Part shown: positions 33,161 to 46,700 of the stretch, one piece after another
How positions within the stretch are numbered: position 1 is the first letter of the stretch
Layout: the number at the start of each line of letters is the position of its first letter
Notes under the pieces: model-generated
Seen by the model: only the letters and a program-made list of their open reading frames with translations
Database searches by the model: none
What the model was told of the DNA's origin: nothing
NCBI GenBank assembly: GCA_029962745.1
Contig: JAPZVO010000111.1
Coordinates: 1 to 64,000, forward strand
Direction: 5' to 3'
Length of the DNA stretch: 64,000 nucleotides
From: Echinometra lucunter
Taxonomy: Eukaryota; Echinodermata; Echinoidea; Camarodonta; Echinometridae
Translations under genes and position numbers: made by a program

Positions 33161-34720
33161 ACGGAAGTAGAAAAAATAGCTGCCTTCTCATTGATTGCGT
33201 ATTTTTTATGTACTATTTATGGCGACCTGGGTAAGGCGAGCCAATTACTTGGCTTACATGTGTAGATACATGTACATGTACATGTATCAGCAGTTTTCAA
33301 GACAGTTTATAACCACGGCATTCAGCATTCAGCTTACAGAGTTGTACATGTACAAAGATACTGCCGGGATACTGTATCATTAATGCAATGTTGGAAGGTG
33401 AGATAATGGATCATTTTGAAGTACCCTTGTGAAGATGAGACTATACATTGTACAAACTTGACTCTGGTGCAGTGTGCTGGAATATGCTGGTGTAAATGAA
33501 GTGCAGGTACATGACATTATACTACAACTTTAATTATCTTTCCATGCGTGTTCAATTTTGTTGTGAGGGAGTGATTTTACGATCAAATATAAGTATGGGA
33601 CAGATTATAAATTTAAATTTGTCCCTGGACAAATATCCTTGTTTTGCACAAATAGGGTATTTTTTAAAGTGAAATTATCCTTGTTTTTCCACAAAATTGG
33701 GGGTAAATTTTCAAAACTTTTCCTTGAAAGTGTGCGAAATAGGGGTCTTTTTGAATTCTCAGAACAAGCATACGTTACGCCTTTGTATACAGGGTGATGC
33801 CGCCGGGGTACAAGTACTTCGTGACAAATCAAACGTGCACTTCATGCGTTGATGGTCATTGCCAGGTCTTCAGACAACTGAGCTGTGAGCATACAGTGTA
33901 TGCATGCAGTGATCAGTACGGATGGTACCTGTCTTGTTCACCCACAGTGCTCATCAGAAAACTGACGATTTAAAATTCTGTTATTCTTGTAATGTGCAAT
34001 CGCTGCAGTGCTGGGGAACAAGCTAATTTGGGGTTTCTGCATTTTTAAAATAATATTTGGTTAAAACAAAATATGTATCACTAAGTCAGGCAATGAAATT
34101 GTATACTATGCCCTAAAATCTCACTCGGCACATGGCCAAGTACCATTCACCATTGCATAACATACATGTACAGAACGCTTCTGCTATGCACTAGCTGCCG
34201 CTGTGCAGAGAATGTATAAAGCTGCCAAGAATTTTAGATGCTTCTGGCTGTTTTGCTTCAAAATGGCAGGTTTAGAAGGACAACTCTTCATTTTGGACAC
34301 AGAATTTAACATTTTCTCCATTAGATCCCTATCTCTAAGGATGCGGCTTGTCTCCCTTCTTAGGGCATACTCTGGATATCATAGGCCCCACCATACTCTA
34401 ACCGTAAACCTTAACCCTAACCTCAACCTTATCCCTAGACCCCACCCTAACCCTATTCCTAAAACCTAACCCTAACACTAAAACACTTGAAAAAAATTTA
34501 TGCGGGGCCTACTTCACGATAATTTATTGCCCTTCTACTACATTCTACAATGTAAATGAACCTGTTATGTAGCATGCATGTACTGATAGGATCAAATTTA
34601 ATTATGCACTGAAATTTTTGCCCCAAATTTTACAGTGGTAGGTACAGTCTGCACAACCTTGTTGCCTATCAACTTAATTATTAATGTAAACATGTACCTA
34701 TGTTCTTCTCTCTCTCCCAG
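33161..34720. other. No coding region seen; upstream of the membrane-protein gene
   Basis: Presumably contains the promoter and 5' untranslated exon(s) of the gene whose first coding exon starts at 34721, since that exon opens with a splice acceptor. I cannot place the transcription start. Confidence 0.4.
34392..34480 (+). repeat. Degenerate interstitial telomere-like (CCCTAA) patch
   Basis: Repeated variants of CCTAACCCTAA and CCCTAACC within 90 bp, on the + strand. Too degenerate to be a recent telomere insertion. Confidence 0.5.
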
Positions 34721-34726
34721 GTGATC

Positions 34727-37700
34727 ATGGCTGTAAGCACGGAACAAAAGCAACAGGAAAATGTCTCAGAAGGTATGAAAAAAAATGGGTTTCAGAATAT
34801 TTATTAATACATGAATACAATAATGTATGCAGCATTGTGTTAAAATGATTTCTTTTTCTAGAGACCACTGTGCTTTTCTTCTGTGCAGGTACTTTTCGCT
34901 AATGAAACCTGCCATCCAGGAAGGTTCTATCAAACTCTACAGTTTCTAGGCATGAGGGTTTCTTTTGCATCCCTCTCCATATGATTTTTTCTTGTAAAGC
35001 TTTTCTACTTTGAATACATGTATGAATAATATTTGAAAAATGATAACATTGATTTCTTAGTGATTTGATATCTTTAATGTCGGTTCTTTTAGTGACAGAC
35101 ATATTCTTGATGATTTTAATTTGTCTGAAAACCAATTTAAACGGACACAATTTGTGCAAGAGCTACACATGCATATACATCCCAATGCTTTTACTCTGCT
35201 GCACGATTTCTACATGGCTTCAAGTACCCTACATGCCCTGGTAAAAAAAAAAAAAAGTACCATGGTACCCATGGTAATTTGATGATGTCCCACAGTAGTT
35301 TGACAGTAGTTTAATAGTGGGTGTAACTTAACTTTTTTGTTTTCCTTTTCATTCTCCCCTTCTGAAATTTTGATGATTTCTTTTCCGTATTTTTATATAA
35401 AACAATATTGAGTATAATTATCAGGAATTAAACTTGCAGAATAGAGTGAATTTAAAAAAAAACAACTTTTATTAATCATCAAAATTCTAATTCATGACTT
35501 TTACGGTAGTCCAAGTGACTTATATATGTCCATATACTGTTTAACTCAGACTTCAATGACGAAATGCCTTAAAAATGATGGTAGCAGAAAATTAATGATA
35601 TACATAGAAATAAAGTCAACTTAAATTGTTGAAAGATGCACCTTTCCCAATCTTATATCTTTTAGAAGCTCAGTCCTCTCATCTGAAGACCAAAGATAAA
35701 ACCCTTGAAAAGGTACTGCACTCTCAGCCAGATGAAGGGTCCTGCAGTGTGAAAGAAGAAGTGAAAGAAACAGAGACTACAGAGGGTAAGGCAGACCTCC
35801 CACCCATTCTGAGTTTGGAGGAAAGAATCTGCATTTTGACCATTCCAAGTTCTTGTTTCGATATGATTTCTTCTAGTTTTCTTGATAAATTTACTACACA
35901 CCCCTAAGGGAAATGCTGTAACAGTTTCTTTCCTAAAGTTTGAGCAAAAATAATCTGTTTTTCAGTCAGAAAGGTTGGGGGGTCTGGTAAGGATAACATT
36001 TATACATTAGAATAAGGACAGAAAAATAGTTTGTACTTGTTTGTCCTCTGCACTGATACCTGTAACACAGCATACATACTTGCTTGTTAAAAGAAATGTA
36101 CAAGGCCAAGAGCATTTGTGTCCCCATGTGTTGTTGTTTGTTGTTGTTGTTTTTTTTTTGGGGGGGGGGATCCTTCTTTCCAGGAATTACACTGGAGGAC
36201 TCTCAGAATGTACATCGATGTTATGTTTTGTATAATTAACATGCAAGTTTGTACTTTTGTAGTCAACATAATATGTAGTCATCTCTGAAGCACTAGCCCG
36301 TTTTGATTTTCAGCCTATTCGGGCCAGATAAGCTTATGCCGTGGCTTGCCATCGGTCATCCGTGGTCTGGCGTTCGTCGTCCGACGTCCGTCCACAATTT
36401 CAAAATGCCTCTTCGTCATTTCTTGTCCAATTTCATTTCCGTTTGCTTTATATGATAGCACTAGGTGGGGGATTCGGAACTCCTAAACAGTGGTACACTG
36501 TACATTGTACATTGTATTCTTACATACATTGTATTCTTATTAATTCTGCATTCTGTGAGAGATTCATAACTACTTCTTTTAATGGAGATAGGAAAAGGTT
36601 ATAAATCTTATAAAAACGTATAATGCATTAATTATGAAGAAACAAAAACAAAAGAAAAAAGGATAAATTATAAGAATTATGATAACATTATTATGCCATT
36701 GCCCCCCCCCCCCCACACCTTAGACTTTACAGTTTGTGTAGAGTTACCCAAATTATGCATATGAGAAGAGGGTATTCAACTATTCATGAAAATTAAGATA
36801 GTGTGCTGTATTTTGTGGCCAGATCTTATTTTGATTATAAATGAATATAGTTTATATGCAAAATTTGTATAATTCTGTGAGATCATATACATGCATGTTT
36901 TCACTCTTCCCCTTCTTTTTCTTCTTCCTTTTACCCTTGCCCTGCAGATTTGGAAGAAGAATTGCCCATCATGGAAAGGTTTGTTGACCATTTAGTGGAA
37001 GTACTGTACACTTCCAATTTTCCAGGATATATTCTGTAGTTTACTACACTACTTTTATGCACACATGATCATAAAGCATGCAGAGCACTGCAAAAATTCT
37101 GCATAACGGTTAGACATATGATATATATATAGTATCCAACAGAAGTGAGTTCACCCTTTAGAAAATGTTACAATTCAAATAATCATATGTGAATCCTATT
37201 ATAACTATGATAGAGAAGAACAAAATTCTGTGACTGGTGTATTGATAGGAATTATCTCTTCCATAACAATAATGTACATGTACTAGCTGAAGGATTTTGT
37301 TTAAATTTGTGGCAAGAAAAGTTAAGCACACCCTTTTTGCTGTTATTCTATTCTGGTCGGGAAGAGTTATTCCCACTTTGTTGTTTTATATCAAAATTTG
37401 TTTACATGTGATAAAATGCATTTCTCTTGATGTGTGTTTTTTGTTTAAGACTAAAACTATAATTTACTCCAAGTTCTTTAAAGTGATCACATGAGAAAAG
37501 GGTATTCATGAAACTTTAAAAAGTGTGCAGGATTTTGTGCCCAGATCTTGTGTTGATTATGAATGAATATACAGTCAACTCTGCATAAGTCAAAGTCGCA
37601 TAAGTCGAATAATCACCTAAGTTGAAGGTCTGTACTTGGTCCTATTCCTTTATTTTCTATTGTTTTTGACCCCTCATAAGTCGAATTTTCTCTAAGTCGA

Positions 37701-40700
37701 AGCATTTTCTTCAATCCCAAGAAATTCGACTTAGGCAGAGTTGACTGTAGCTTATATGCATAACTTGTTTAATTTTGTGATGTCTTTATAAGAAAAATCA
37801 TTTCCTAGTTTTGACAGTATCTTTAAAGTGATCAGAGGACAAAGTGTGTAGTTTGTCTGTCTTTACAGCAATTAAAATCTGTTTTGATTGTGAATTGTGA
37901 GATTCATGACCTGTCACTGTCATGAGACAGCAAAGCACTTTGAACTGCCAGCAGGAATAGTAGCTCAATTGGTGTATTTTTTTTTTGTCCTTTGATTCAG
38001 CGATATGACTTTGCCTGGACCAAAAGTACAACAGCGAGAGTTACCAACATGTTTTGCTGACCTCGTACAAGAACAGAATGAGGAAGAGGTATTCAGTAAT
38101 GTAAATTCACTGAGAAAGCAAGGGAAATTTTCAATCAAATAATTATTTAAAAGAAAAAGAATTTTTACTTATGAGATCTATATTTTCTAGATTAAAGGAT
38201 CTCATTTGTTTGGGTGAAATCTAAAAGGCCTTCGAGTAGTCCTGTCAACATGCTTTATAAGTACACTTGTCAACTCTTTTGACAAATCAAGGCCATTGTA
38301 TGTGTTTATGGCAGTACCCCTGTACGTTGTAACTGTCATTTTCCCTACCTTTCTCTACCCAATGTCGGTAACATTGAATCATTCCATATTTCTAGCATTG
38401 CTATGAAATTTCTGCTGAAGTACACAGTGGGATTGTTAAGCAGAACAGAGCTTTTACATATGGTATAAATTTAATCACGTTTCCCTCCTCCAATTGGCAA
38501 GAACTATTCTTATATTCCACACCTCCATAGGTTGAAAAATGATCATGTTATATGAGCCAGTGTAAATGAAAATTGCAAAAATTATCCCCCTAACTATCAA
38601 TTCGCTCTAGAAAATAATGATTTTATATTTTTCACTGTATTGCCAATTGACAGAGCTTAATTATTAGCAAAATCAAATCACTTCTAGATTTTGTTTACTG
38701 TATTACTTGCTGCTTTGAAACCATTCCACTACATAAAAAGGAAAAAACATTTTATTTCCCTACAATAAAGAAAGGTTTAAAAATCAAAGTTTAAAGACAT
38801 TGGTTAACATTGTTATTAGATTTTAAAAAATCTTGTTTTGTTACTTGAAAATGGGATAAACATAAGGGTTATAGTGTAAAAATACCAGTCTGAAAGTTTC
38901 AAAGTATAATATGCACAGGAAGTATTTTTAAATATCAAAAATGTGAACCAATGTTTGCAAAATGTATGGGGGTCGGTTGCACAGACTAGACATAAGGAGT
39001 GCGCATGCGCGCATGACTCACCGAACCGTACTGTGTGTATTGGCGTATTACGCGGCGGGAGGCACGTAACAGCATTTTTAAATTCGAGCAAAGCGGTCTT
39101 CTTAGTTATTGTTTCGTGAGACAAAGGATAATAAAATCGCCGTTTGCGTCTAAATTACAGTTTTTCATTCCAAATTATGGTTGGTTTCAGGGTTTTTGAG
39201 TACAAATACAAGTACTCATACACATGTTTCATCTTAGTTTGAGAATTTTTTGAATCAGCTGCTCACAAAGTTAGCCAGTGCCTTTTAGATTCAAGTTTGA
39301 AACTGCAATAATTTTTTTTGTGGTTTAGTGTGTCATGATGCTGGGAAATCAGTATGCATTAAAAAAGTATTGAATGATTTGGTGTAAGCAAAAAAATTTC
39401 TTCATTTTACGTAACTTGTATATTATTATTCATGAATTTACATTTTCTTAAATGAGACTCAAAATTTCTGCATTACTTTTCATGACATTTGATTGCCTCC
39501 CCAGTCCAGTTCCATTTTTGGCCAAATGCTTGAAAACTTGGTGCAGAATTTAAGTAGGTGACTTTCAACCTTTATTGCAAATTGTTTAAGAAAAAAAAAA
39601 CCCCAAACAAAACTTGCAATTTCAAAGTAAAGATTGCCATATATTTACAATAATGCTTATTAAATGGATTATTCACATTAATGTTTTATATCTTATTTTA
39701 CTTTTATATAAAAGGGTCCAGTAATGCATCAAGAGGAAAATTCTTGCTTCGCACTTCTCTCCTCAAAAGGAGATGAGATGAAGGAACCAAGGAGTGATGG
39801 AAAAGGAGAGCCATCCACCCACCACTTTGTCTCTGAGACAGGAAAGATCCGGCAACCAGAGAATGATGGAGAAGCCCCTTGCATCAGACCATTCCCGTCA
39901 GTTAGACGACAGATCAAGGTACAAAATAATGCAATGATTATTAAGTTGCACTTTTGGCCTGCAAATGCTTTGCAGAACTTACCGAACTTGCCTTACATAC
40001 TGCTGGTTTTAACAGGCCTGCAAAAGACGTAAATGTTGCAAAAATTGCGAAGTCTAACATTCATATTTTAGGCTCCAAAATATTCTCCGAACATGCACAG
40101 GGATTCGGAAGCATGTTGTTTCAGTGGGAGTTTGTAAGTAGTTTAGAATTAATATTATGAGTATTTCCAGCATTCTGCAAACAACTTCTGAACCCATGTT
40201 TGACAAACTTTTGAAGCCTAAAAAAAAAAATTATTTATTTCGACATTCGCATCCTTCATGGATGATTCGCGTGCCCTGAGAAAACCAGTCTTTACAGTTT
40301 CAAATAGACTCAGAGAACAATAGAACATTACTTATGATCCCTAGCACATACTCCAAAATAGCCAAATACCCATTTTATTTGCAGGATTCATAATCTGAAA
40401 GTGCTCTACCACAGGGTCCCTGGCTATGCATTACACAAGATCCTTTCAAAAAGGTACCCAACCCAACTTTTGCAAAAGTCTAGTTCATCTCATCTGAATG
40501 GAGTCAGATTCTTGATAACTCTGGCAGTGCTATAAACATGGGTTTTGACACAAAAATCTTTTCTTCCAGATTTTTTTTTTTGTTGTTTAATTTTTTTTTC
40601 TTTTCATAATTTAAAATGAATAATCTTACTCTTATGATATCCCTTTGAACTGATGAAATAAATAAGACCTAATTTCAGATTTTAAAAAAGAAACAATTGG

Positions 40701-43700
40701 TCAGTGAAATTGCAAAATAGTTCAAATGTTCCAAGAGCAAGATAATGAGTGAAAAGATTATGAAAGTGATGCACCATCAGCGCAAGAAAAAAAACAGAGT
40801 AGCAATATGCTTCCAACATTAATAAGGTATAGGTATGTTAAAAGGCTGGAAGACTTAAAGATTAAAATAAAGACATTACGCTAAACTAACAGCCTGTGAA
40901 ACCGACAGTCAATTAAACCAGGAAGCCCTCAAGACAAGAATGTTGCTCTCTTGAACCAGTACTACAGTTGTCGTATTGGTCTCTGAAAGCTTGTTCAGAT
41001 ATGCATCAGTAATTTAAAAAAAAAAATGTGGTAGTTTTATGTGTCCTAAATGAATGGTAAGTTAAGAAGTTAGTCAATAAGTGTAGGAACACTCCTGCCA
41101 AATTATTTTCCTAAAAATGTCTTTGTTAAAAAGTTATGCTATTTTGAATTAGGGGGGAGTTACTTTTTTTTTGTTGTGTTTAGAAATGCGATGCTCAGTA
41201 CGTTTTAACAGACCCACAGGTTTCTTAAGTGGTTGCATGTGTGAAAAAGCCTTAAAGGTTGTCAGTATTCTTTGTTGTCAGTCTCATAGGGGGGAAAGAG
41301 CTCTAGGTTCTCTTTTCTTTGCACGAAACACCAGGGCCCCGTTGCATAAAACTTGCCATTAATGGTACCTCTGCTATCAGTGGTAACTACCATGGTAACA
41401 TTGCTCATCACCAAATCAAATTCAAGGTTTCCCTGGTAGTTACCATTGATGACAAAGATACCATCAATGGCAAGTTTTATGCAAAGGAGCCAGATGAGCT
41501 CCTTGATTTGGATTCTTTTACTAGTAGTCTGTTTACATTGCTAGCATTCATATTTGCCAGTAGAGAATTCCCTACTCAAAACAAAAGAGAGCAGTTGCAT
41601 GAGTACATCATTTTAACAAAAGTCAAAATTGGAGATTGGCCTGTACATTTTTAACATTTAAAAAGCTGATGATATGTACACTGTCAATATTTTGCAATGT
41701 TTCTGCTCAAGATACATACCTGTATACAAATAGAGGTTTTACCACAACTTTGATATATAAAGCAGCTTATGGAGATGACTGTCCTGTAGGAGAATGTTTA
41801 ACAACATAACTTCTCAAAATGCATTTTTCTTCACCAGGGTCCCATTTAATAAAAAGTTGTTATAATAGCAACTCGCGCTTGAATGGCAACTTTCATTATA
41901 AAAGGCAGTCGGGAAGCAGAATTCTCACCGTTGCCATTCCAGCAGGAGTTGCTATCATAGCAACTTTTCATGAAACAGGGCCTGATTGGCTTTTATCATG
42001 AAAGTTGCCATTCCAGCAGGAGTTGCTATCCTAACAGCCTTTTTATGAAATGGGGCCCAGATGTTTTATTATTGTTATGTATTTCATAAGACTGATAATC
42101 GTAGGATTAAAATCAACTCCGTAATCACAAATATACCATTTACCAAATGGATTAACAAATATGTATTGCATAACTGGTGAATAATGGAAATAATAAGGCA
42201 TTGCATGCAATATTTGGAGTCTGTTCAGGTCATGGATGATTTTGTATTGTTTTTCTATCATTTTTTTTGTTTACAGTTGAAATTTACCTACATTTGGAAG
42301 ACTGTACTTTGGATTGCGCTCTATACTCTGTGTATATGTGGCGTTCTTGGAAATAGCTGTGATGTAGGAACAGGTATTTAAACTAGAAAATAATTCCCAT
42401 GTACGTCTGTCCCGCTTTTTGTTAACACAATATCTCATGCGTGCATGACTCACCGAACCGTACTGTGTGTATTGGCATATCACGCAGCGGGAGGCACATA
42501 ACGGCATTTTCAAATTCAAGCAAAATGGTCCTCTTAGTGATTGTCTCGTGAGACGAAGGAAAATGAAATCACCGTTTGCGTCTAACTTACACTTTTTCAT
42601 TCCAAATTATGGTTGGTTTCAGGGTTTTTGAGTACAAATACAAGTACTCATACACATGTTTCATCTTAGTTTGAGAATTTTATAAATCAGCTCCTCACAA
42701 AGTTAGCCAATGCCTTTGATTCAAAAACAGAGTTATGAAGTTTCGACAACTGCCTAGCGTATAACCTTCTTAGCAGTAGCGCGTATCTTGTGACCACGTA
42801 ATACGCTCACGCGACTAAGCTTGCTTTGCCTCTAGCTAGGTACTGTGACGTCACAAAGGAAGAAAACTTGTAATTGCTGTGCGTGCTACTGCGCGTATGT
42901 ATAAGCGTGTATAAGCATGTACGGTTTGGTTTGCGCAAGCAGAGAATTATGTTGGCAAAATTTGTTGGCAGATTCATCACAGGGGTCATGCACTTATATT
43001 TCGCGCGTACCCCAAAATATTGATAACGCGTTGTGAATGTATGGGCTGAAGTGATCAGTGAAACACAAAAATTGCCAACACTTAGGGGTCACAAACTTTT
43101 ATTTCACACTTACCCCAAAATACTGATATCGCGTTGTGGATGTATGGGCTGAAGTGATCAGCGAAACACAAGCCCTGCCAACACTAAGGGGTCACAAACT
43201 TTTCTTATCAGGTGGTGATTGATGGCAAAACTACACTTTATCACATGATTCACTTTTGACCAATCCTACGGCAGCATCCTTAGTATGTGGAATATAAAAA
43301 CTTCTAACTTGGTGATAGTATACATCACCAGAGGAAGACAATCCGATTACATTTTGGGGTATGTGGGTCAAAGTTCAAAGGTATATAGTGGTCAGTTTAT
43401 GAAATTTCCTGTGTTAGCCTCAATAGTGTGATATTTAAGAACGATTGGAGGCATGTACATGTTCTTCATTATTGGTGTTAGAATTCATCACCACATTGAG
43501 ACTCCCAGTGATTAGAATCTGGGTTTATTGAAATAATAAGAAATATGAATTGGTGAGTATGCCCTCCATCAAATTCAAAACATAGCATTACTTTCAAAAA
43601 TTTGGTCACAGGTTAGTAGTTGGAGAAAATACTCGCTGTTTACAGATAAATGTGCAGTGTATTTACTGGCGGTAAGAATATTAGCAGTCATTAATGAAGA

Positions 43701-46700
43701 GAAATAAGGTCTGTCAGAGATGCTTGGTGAAAGCTGATATTATGTAATTCTCAGGGACTCCAACTCGCCTGTTATCAGCAGGAGATCTCCCGCTTTGAGT
43801 CCATTTTCACAAAATCTCCCATTCTCCCACTTGAGTTTGAATTTCTCCCGCCCTCGCTGTGTTTCTTTCTTTTTTCTCCAGCCCAACCACCTTTTTGAGA
43901 AAAAAAAATGAATCTGAATCATTGGATTTTACCTCATTTAGTGTTGTCGTATGCTTAAAAATAAGCCTAAGATAACATCAGAGAGCTTCTATAACCCTAA
44001 AAGTGGCCTCTGGCCGCAAGGAATTCCGTGCTTTGTGCTTGTGGGAGAATCTCCCACTTAAGAGGTGCTTGGGGTTGGAGTGTCTGAATTCTCAGCTCTC
44101 CATTTAGAATTAGATTAAGTTATCTGTTCTATAATTTATTTCTTTTGATTTCTAGTCATTCTGTGTTTTTTTTTTCTTCAAACTTCTGCAGGTCAAGAAT
44201 GCCCAAAATTTTGGCCTCATGAAAGATTCTCTGTGCCATATGGAGGATCTGTTCTGATAGACACAATACCAGGGAATATGAATTATTTTCTGAAGATTGA
44301 TATTTTTGGTGCTCTAGAGGAATTTGATTGTGGTAAAGTTATTACCTCAACAAATCACACATGTTCCCTACAGTCATGGCAGCCTAATAACACCAGCTGT
44401 CCAGGATTTAGTGTGGAGCAGATGGGCAATATCACTAGAATCACGTACTTGAATGTGACAGAGGAGCTATTTTTCTGCTCATATGTGGATGGTACGAACT
44501 ATCATCACGTTCATCAAGTTGGTGTCTTCATTAATAACATCCCATCAGGTAAATGTTAAGATTTACTGAAGCATTTCTGGAAATGGGCATATCCACAATA
44601 TAAAGGCGGTGGTCATATAAGACTGATGATAATTGTTCGAGGCCGGGAGATTTCATAGAATCTGGTGAATTTAAGAATTTTTTTTCAACATCTGTTTGCT
44701 ATTTTGAAGTATTTTCCAATAATATTTCATTTAAAAAATGTAAATCTTACAATTGATATTTAAATTGATAATGTGAAGCAAACATAAATAGAAGTACAGC
44801 TATACGACCTACGTACCCATCGATACTATGATTTCGCTGCTCTGATACAGTGTGCACTTGCTTGGCACAAGAATTTGTACGTTCAAGGCACAGCTCATGC
44901 ATGGTGCAGCTGTGTATACCATTTGCATGGGGAACTCGGCAGTAGGCGCTTCTGTGGAACTGTGTTTCTTTCTTTTTTTAAAGGTATAAAATCCTTGTTT
45001 TAGAGATTCTTACATCTTGAAGTTTTCACATTTTTTCATTGATTTTTACCACAATAATATTAAATGATAGCAACTGAATTAATTGCAATATGCTTGTGTT
45101 ATTTTCAAGACCAAATTTATTTATAAACAAGAGATTAAGTTTCTTGATAAACACAAGCTAAAATCTTTCAACACTATGCAGCTGGCCTTGCCTGGGAGCT
45201 TGAAGGGCAGGTAGGGGTCACTAGTCTTTATTTGTAGTAATTTATCACTTGCTAAAAATTCTAGTAAGCTTAATCATTACAGTTTGATGTATTTTCATTC
45301 ACATGAATGTCGAATCCAATTCAGGTAACTTTGTCACTTGCTCAAATTTCTTATTACCATATTTGCCTAAATGATATGTGTCTAAAAATGCTTATATGAA
45401 TTTGAAAGTTTAGCAGACATATATTATGCTTCATTCAGATCCATATCATCCGCAAATGTGGCAGTTCATATGTTAAAAGTAATGTTTTAGCCAAACATCA
45501 ACCCTATCACGCTCCAAAATATGTACAAATGAACTGTTAAACGATTATTGAAAAGCCATGAAATCAGCAGCCCACTGAGGCAGTTTCTACCGAGTCTCTA
45601 CCCTTGAGTTCTGGGGGCAATGCCTATTAGGGATGGCCTGTAGCTACATTCTGACAGTACATCGGCGCCGCGCTCAGCAAGAAAAAACGACAATATTTAA
45701 ACACTCTTCACGAAAAATATGGTGGGATTTTTTAAGCAAATAAGCTTCAAAAATGTAATTCTATCATTGTCTTATTCAAACATCAGCATTCAATAGTAAC
45801 CTTATACTTGAAAATCAGGGATCATTCAGCATCTTGTTAGTCTGCTGCAGCAGCTTACTTGCACCACAGTACGGGGGTGCTGTTCCCTAAATGCTGCTGG
45901 GTACTTTATTATAGAGTGTTGGGCAATCATAAAGAGTGATATGGAGAGTACGCGATACCTGACTGACATGATATTTTCTTTTTCTGGGTTCCCCCGGTAC
46001 AGGAAAATATTGAAGAAAGATTGCGCAATGTACACATACACATGGATGATGATGGAAACATCAATTTAGTGGGATAAATGGGGTAACAAATCGGAATGGC
46101 GGAAAAATAATGAAAAAGCAGAAATTTTCCGCCAAAAGCGGGATGGTTGGGAGGTCTGGCTAATAAAACAAGATTAGAGACGGAAATATGAATGTAAGTC
46201 TACTTTTCTTCACAAAAGGTTACGTTTAATGCAGTTTCTTATCTGAAATTAGTGCCGGTCGGAAGCAGTGCTTTCCACCAGGAGTGGTGGACGGAAATCA
46301 TCCGTGCTGGTCGGGCCCGTCCACCGCTGACCACTGTAGCTATAACACTGAATGGCATTGTCCTAAAATTTGCATACGCATTGTTGGTTGTTCTATTTCT
46401 GTCAGGGGGGTTGTATGGGGGAGAAACATTCGGATTTCATTGATTTTGCATTATTTTTCAATCAAAACATGATTGCATATACACAAGTATTTATTTTTCA
46501 CATAAATAAATTAAAATACATACAACAATCCAGTGTATATTCTTTGTGAGAAATAAACGCTGCTGTCTGGACATTGTAGTGGATGGAAGATTCCATGATC
46601 GTATGGGGGTAAAACATGCAAGAAATTCGGAAAATGAATGGAGGATAATGATATATTGTACTATATGAAGAACAGAGCAGCGTGAAAAGATGTTTAAATT

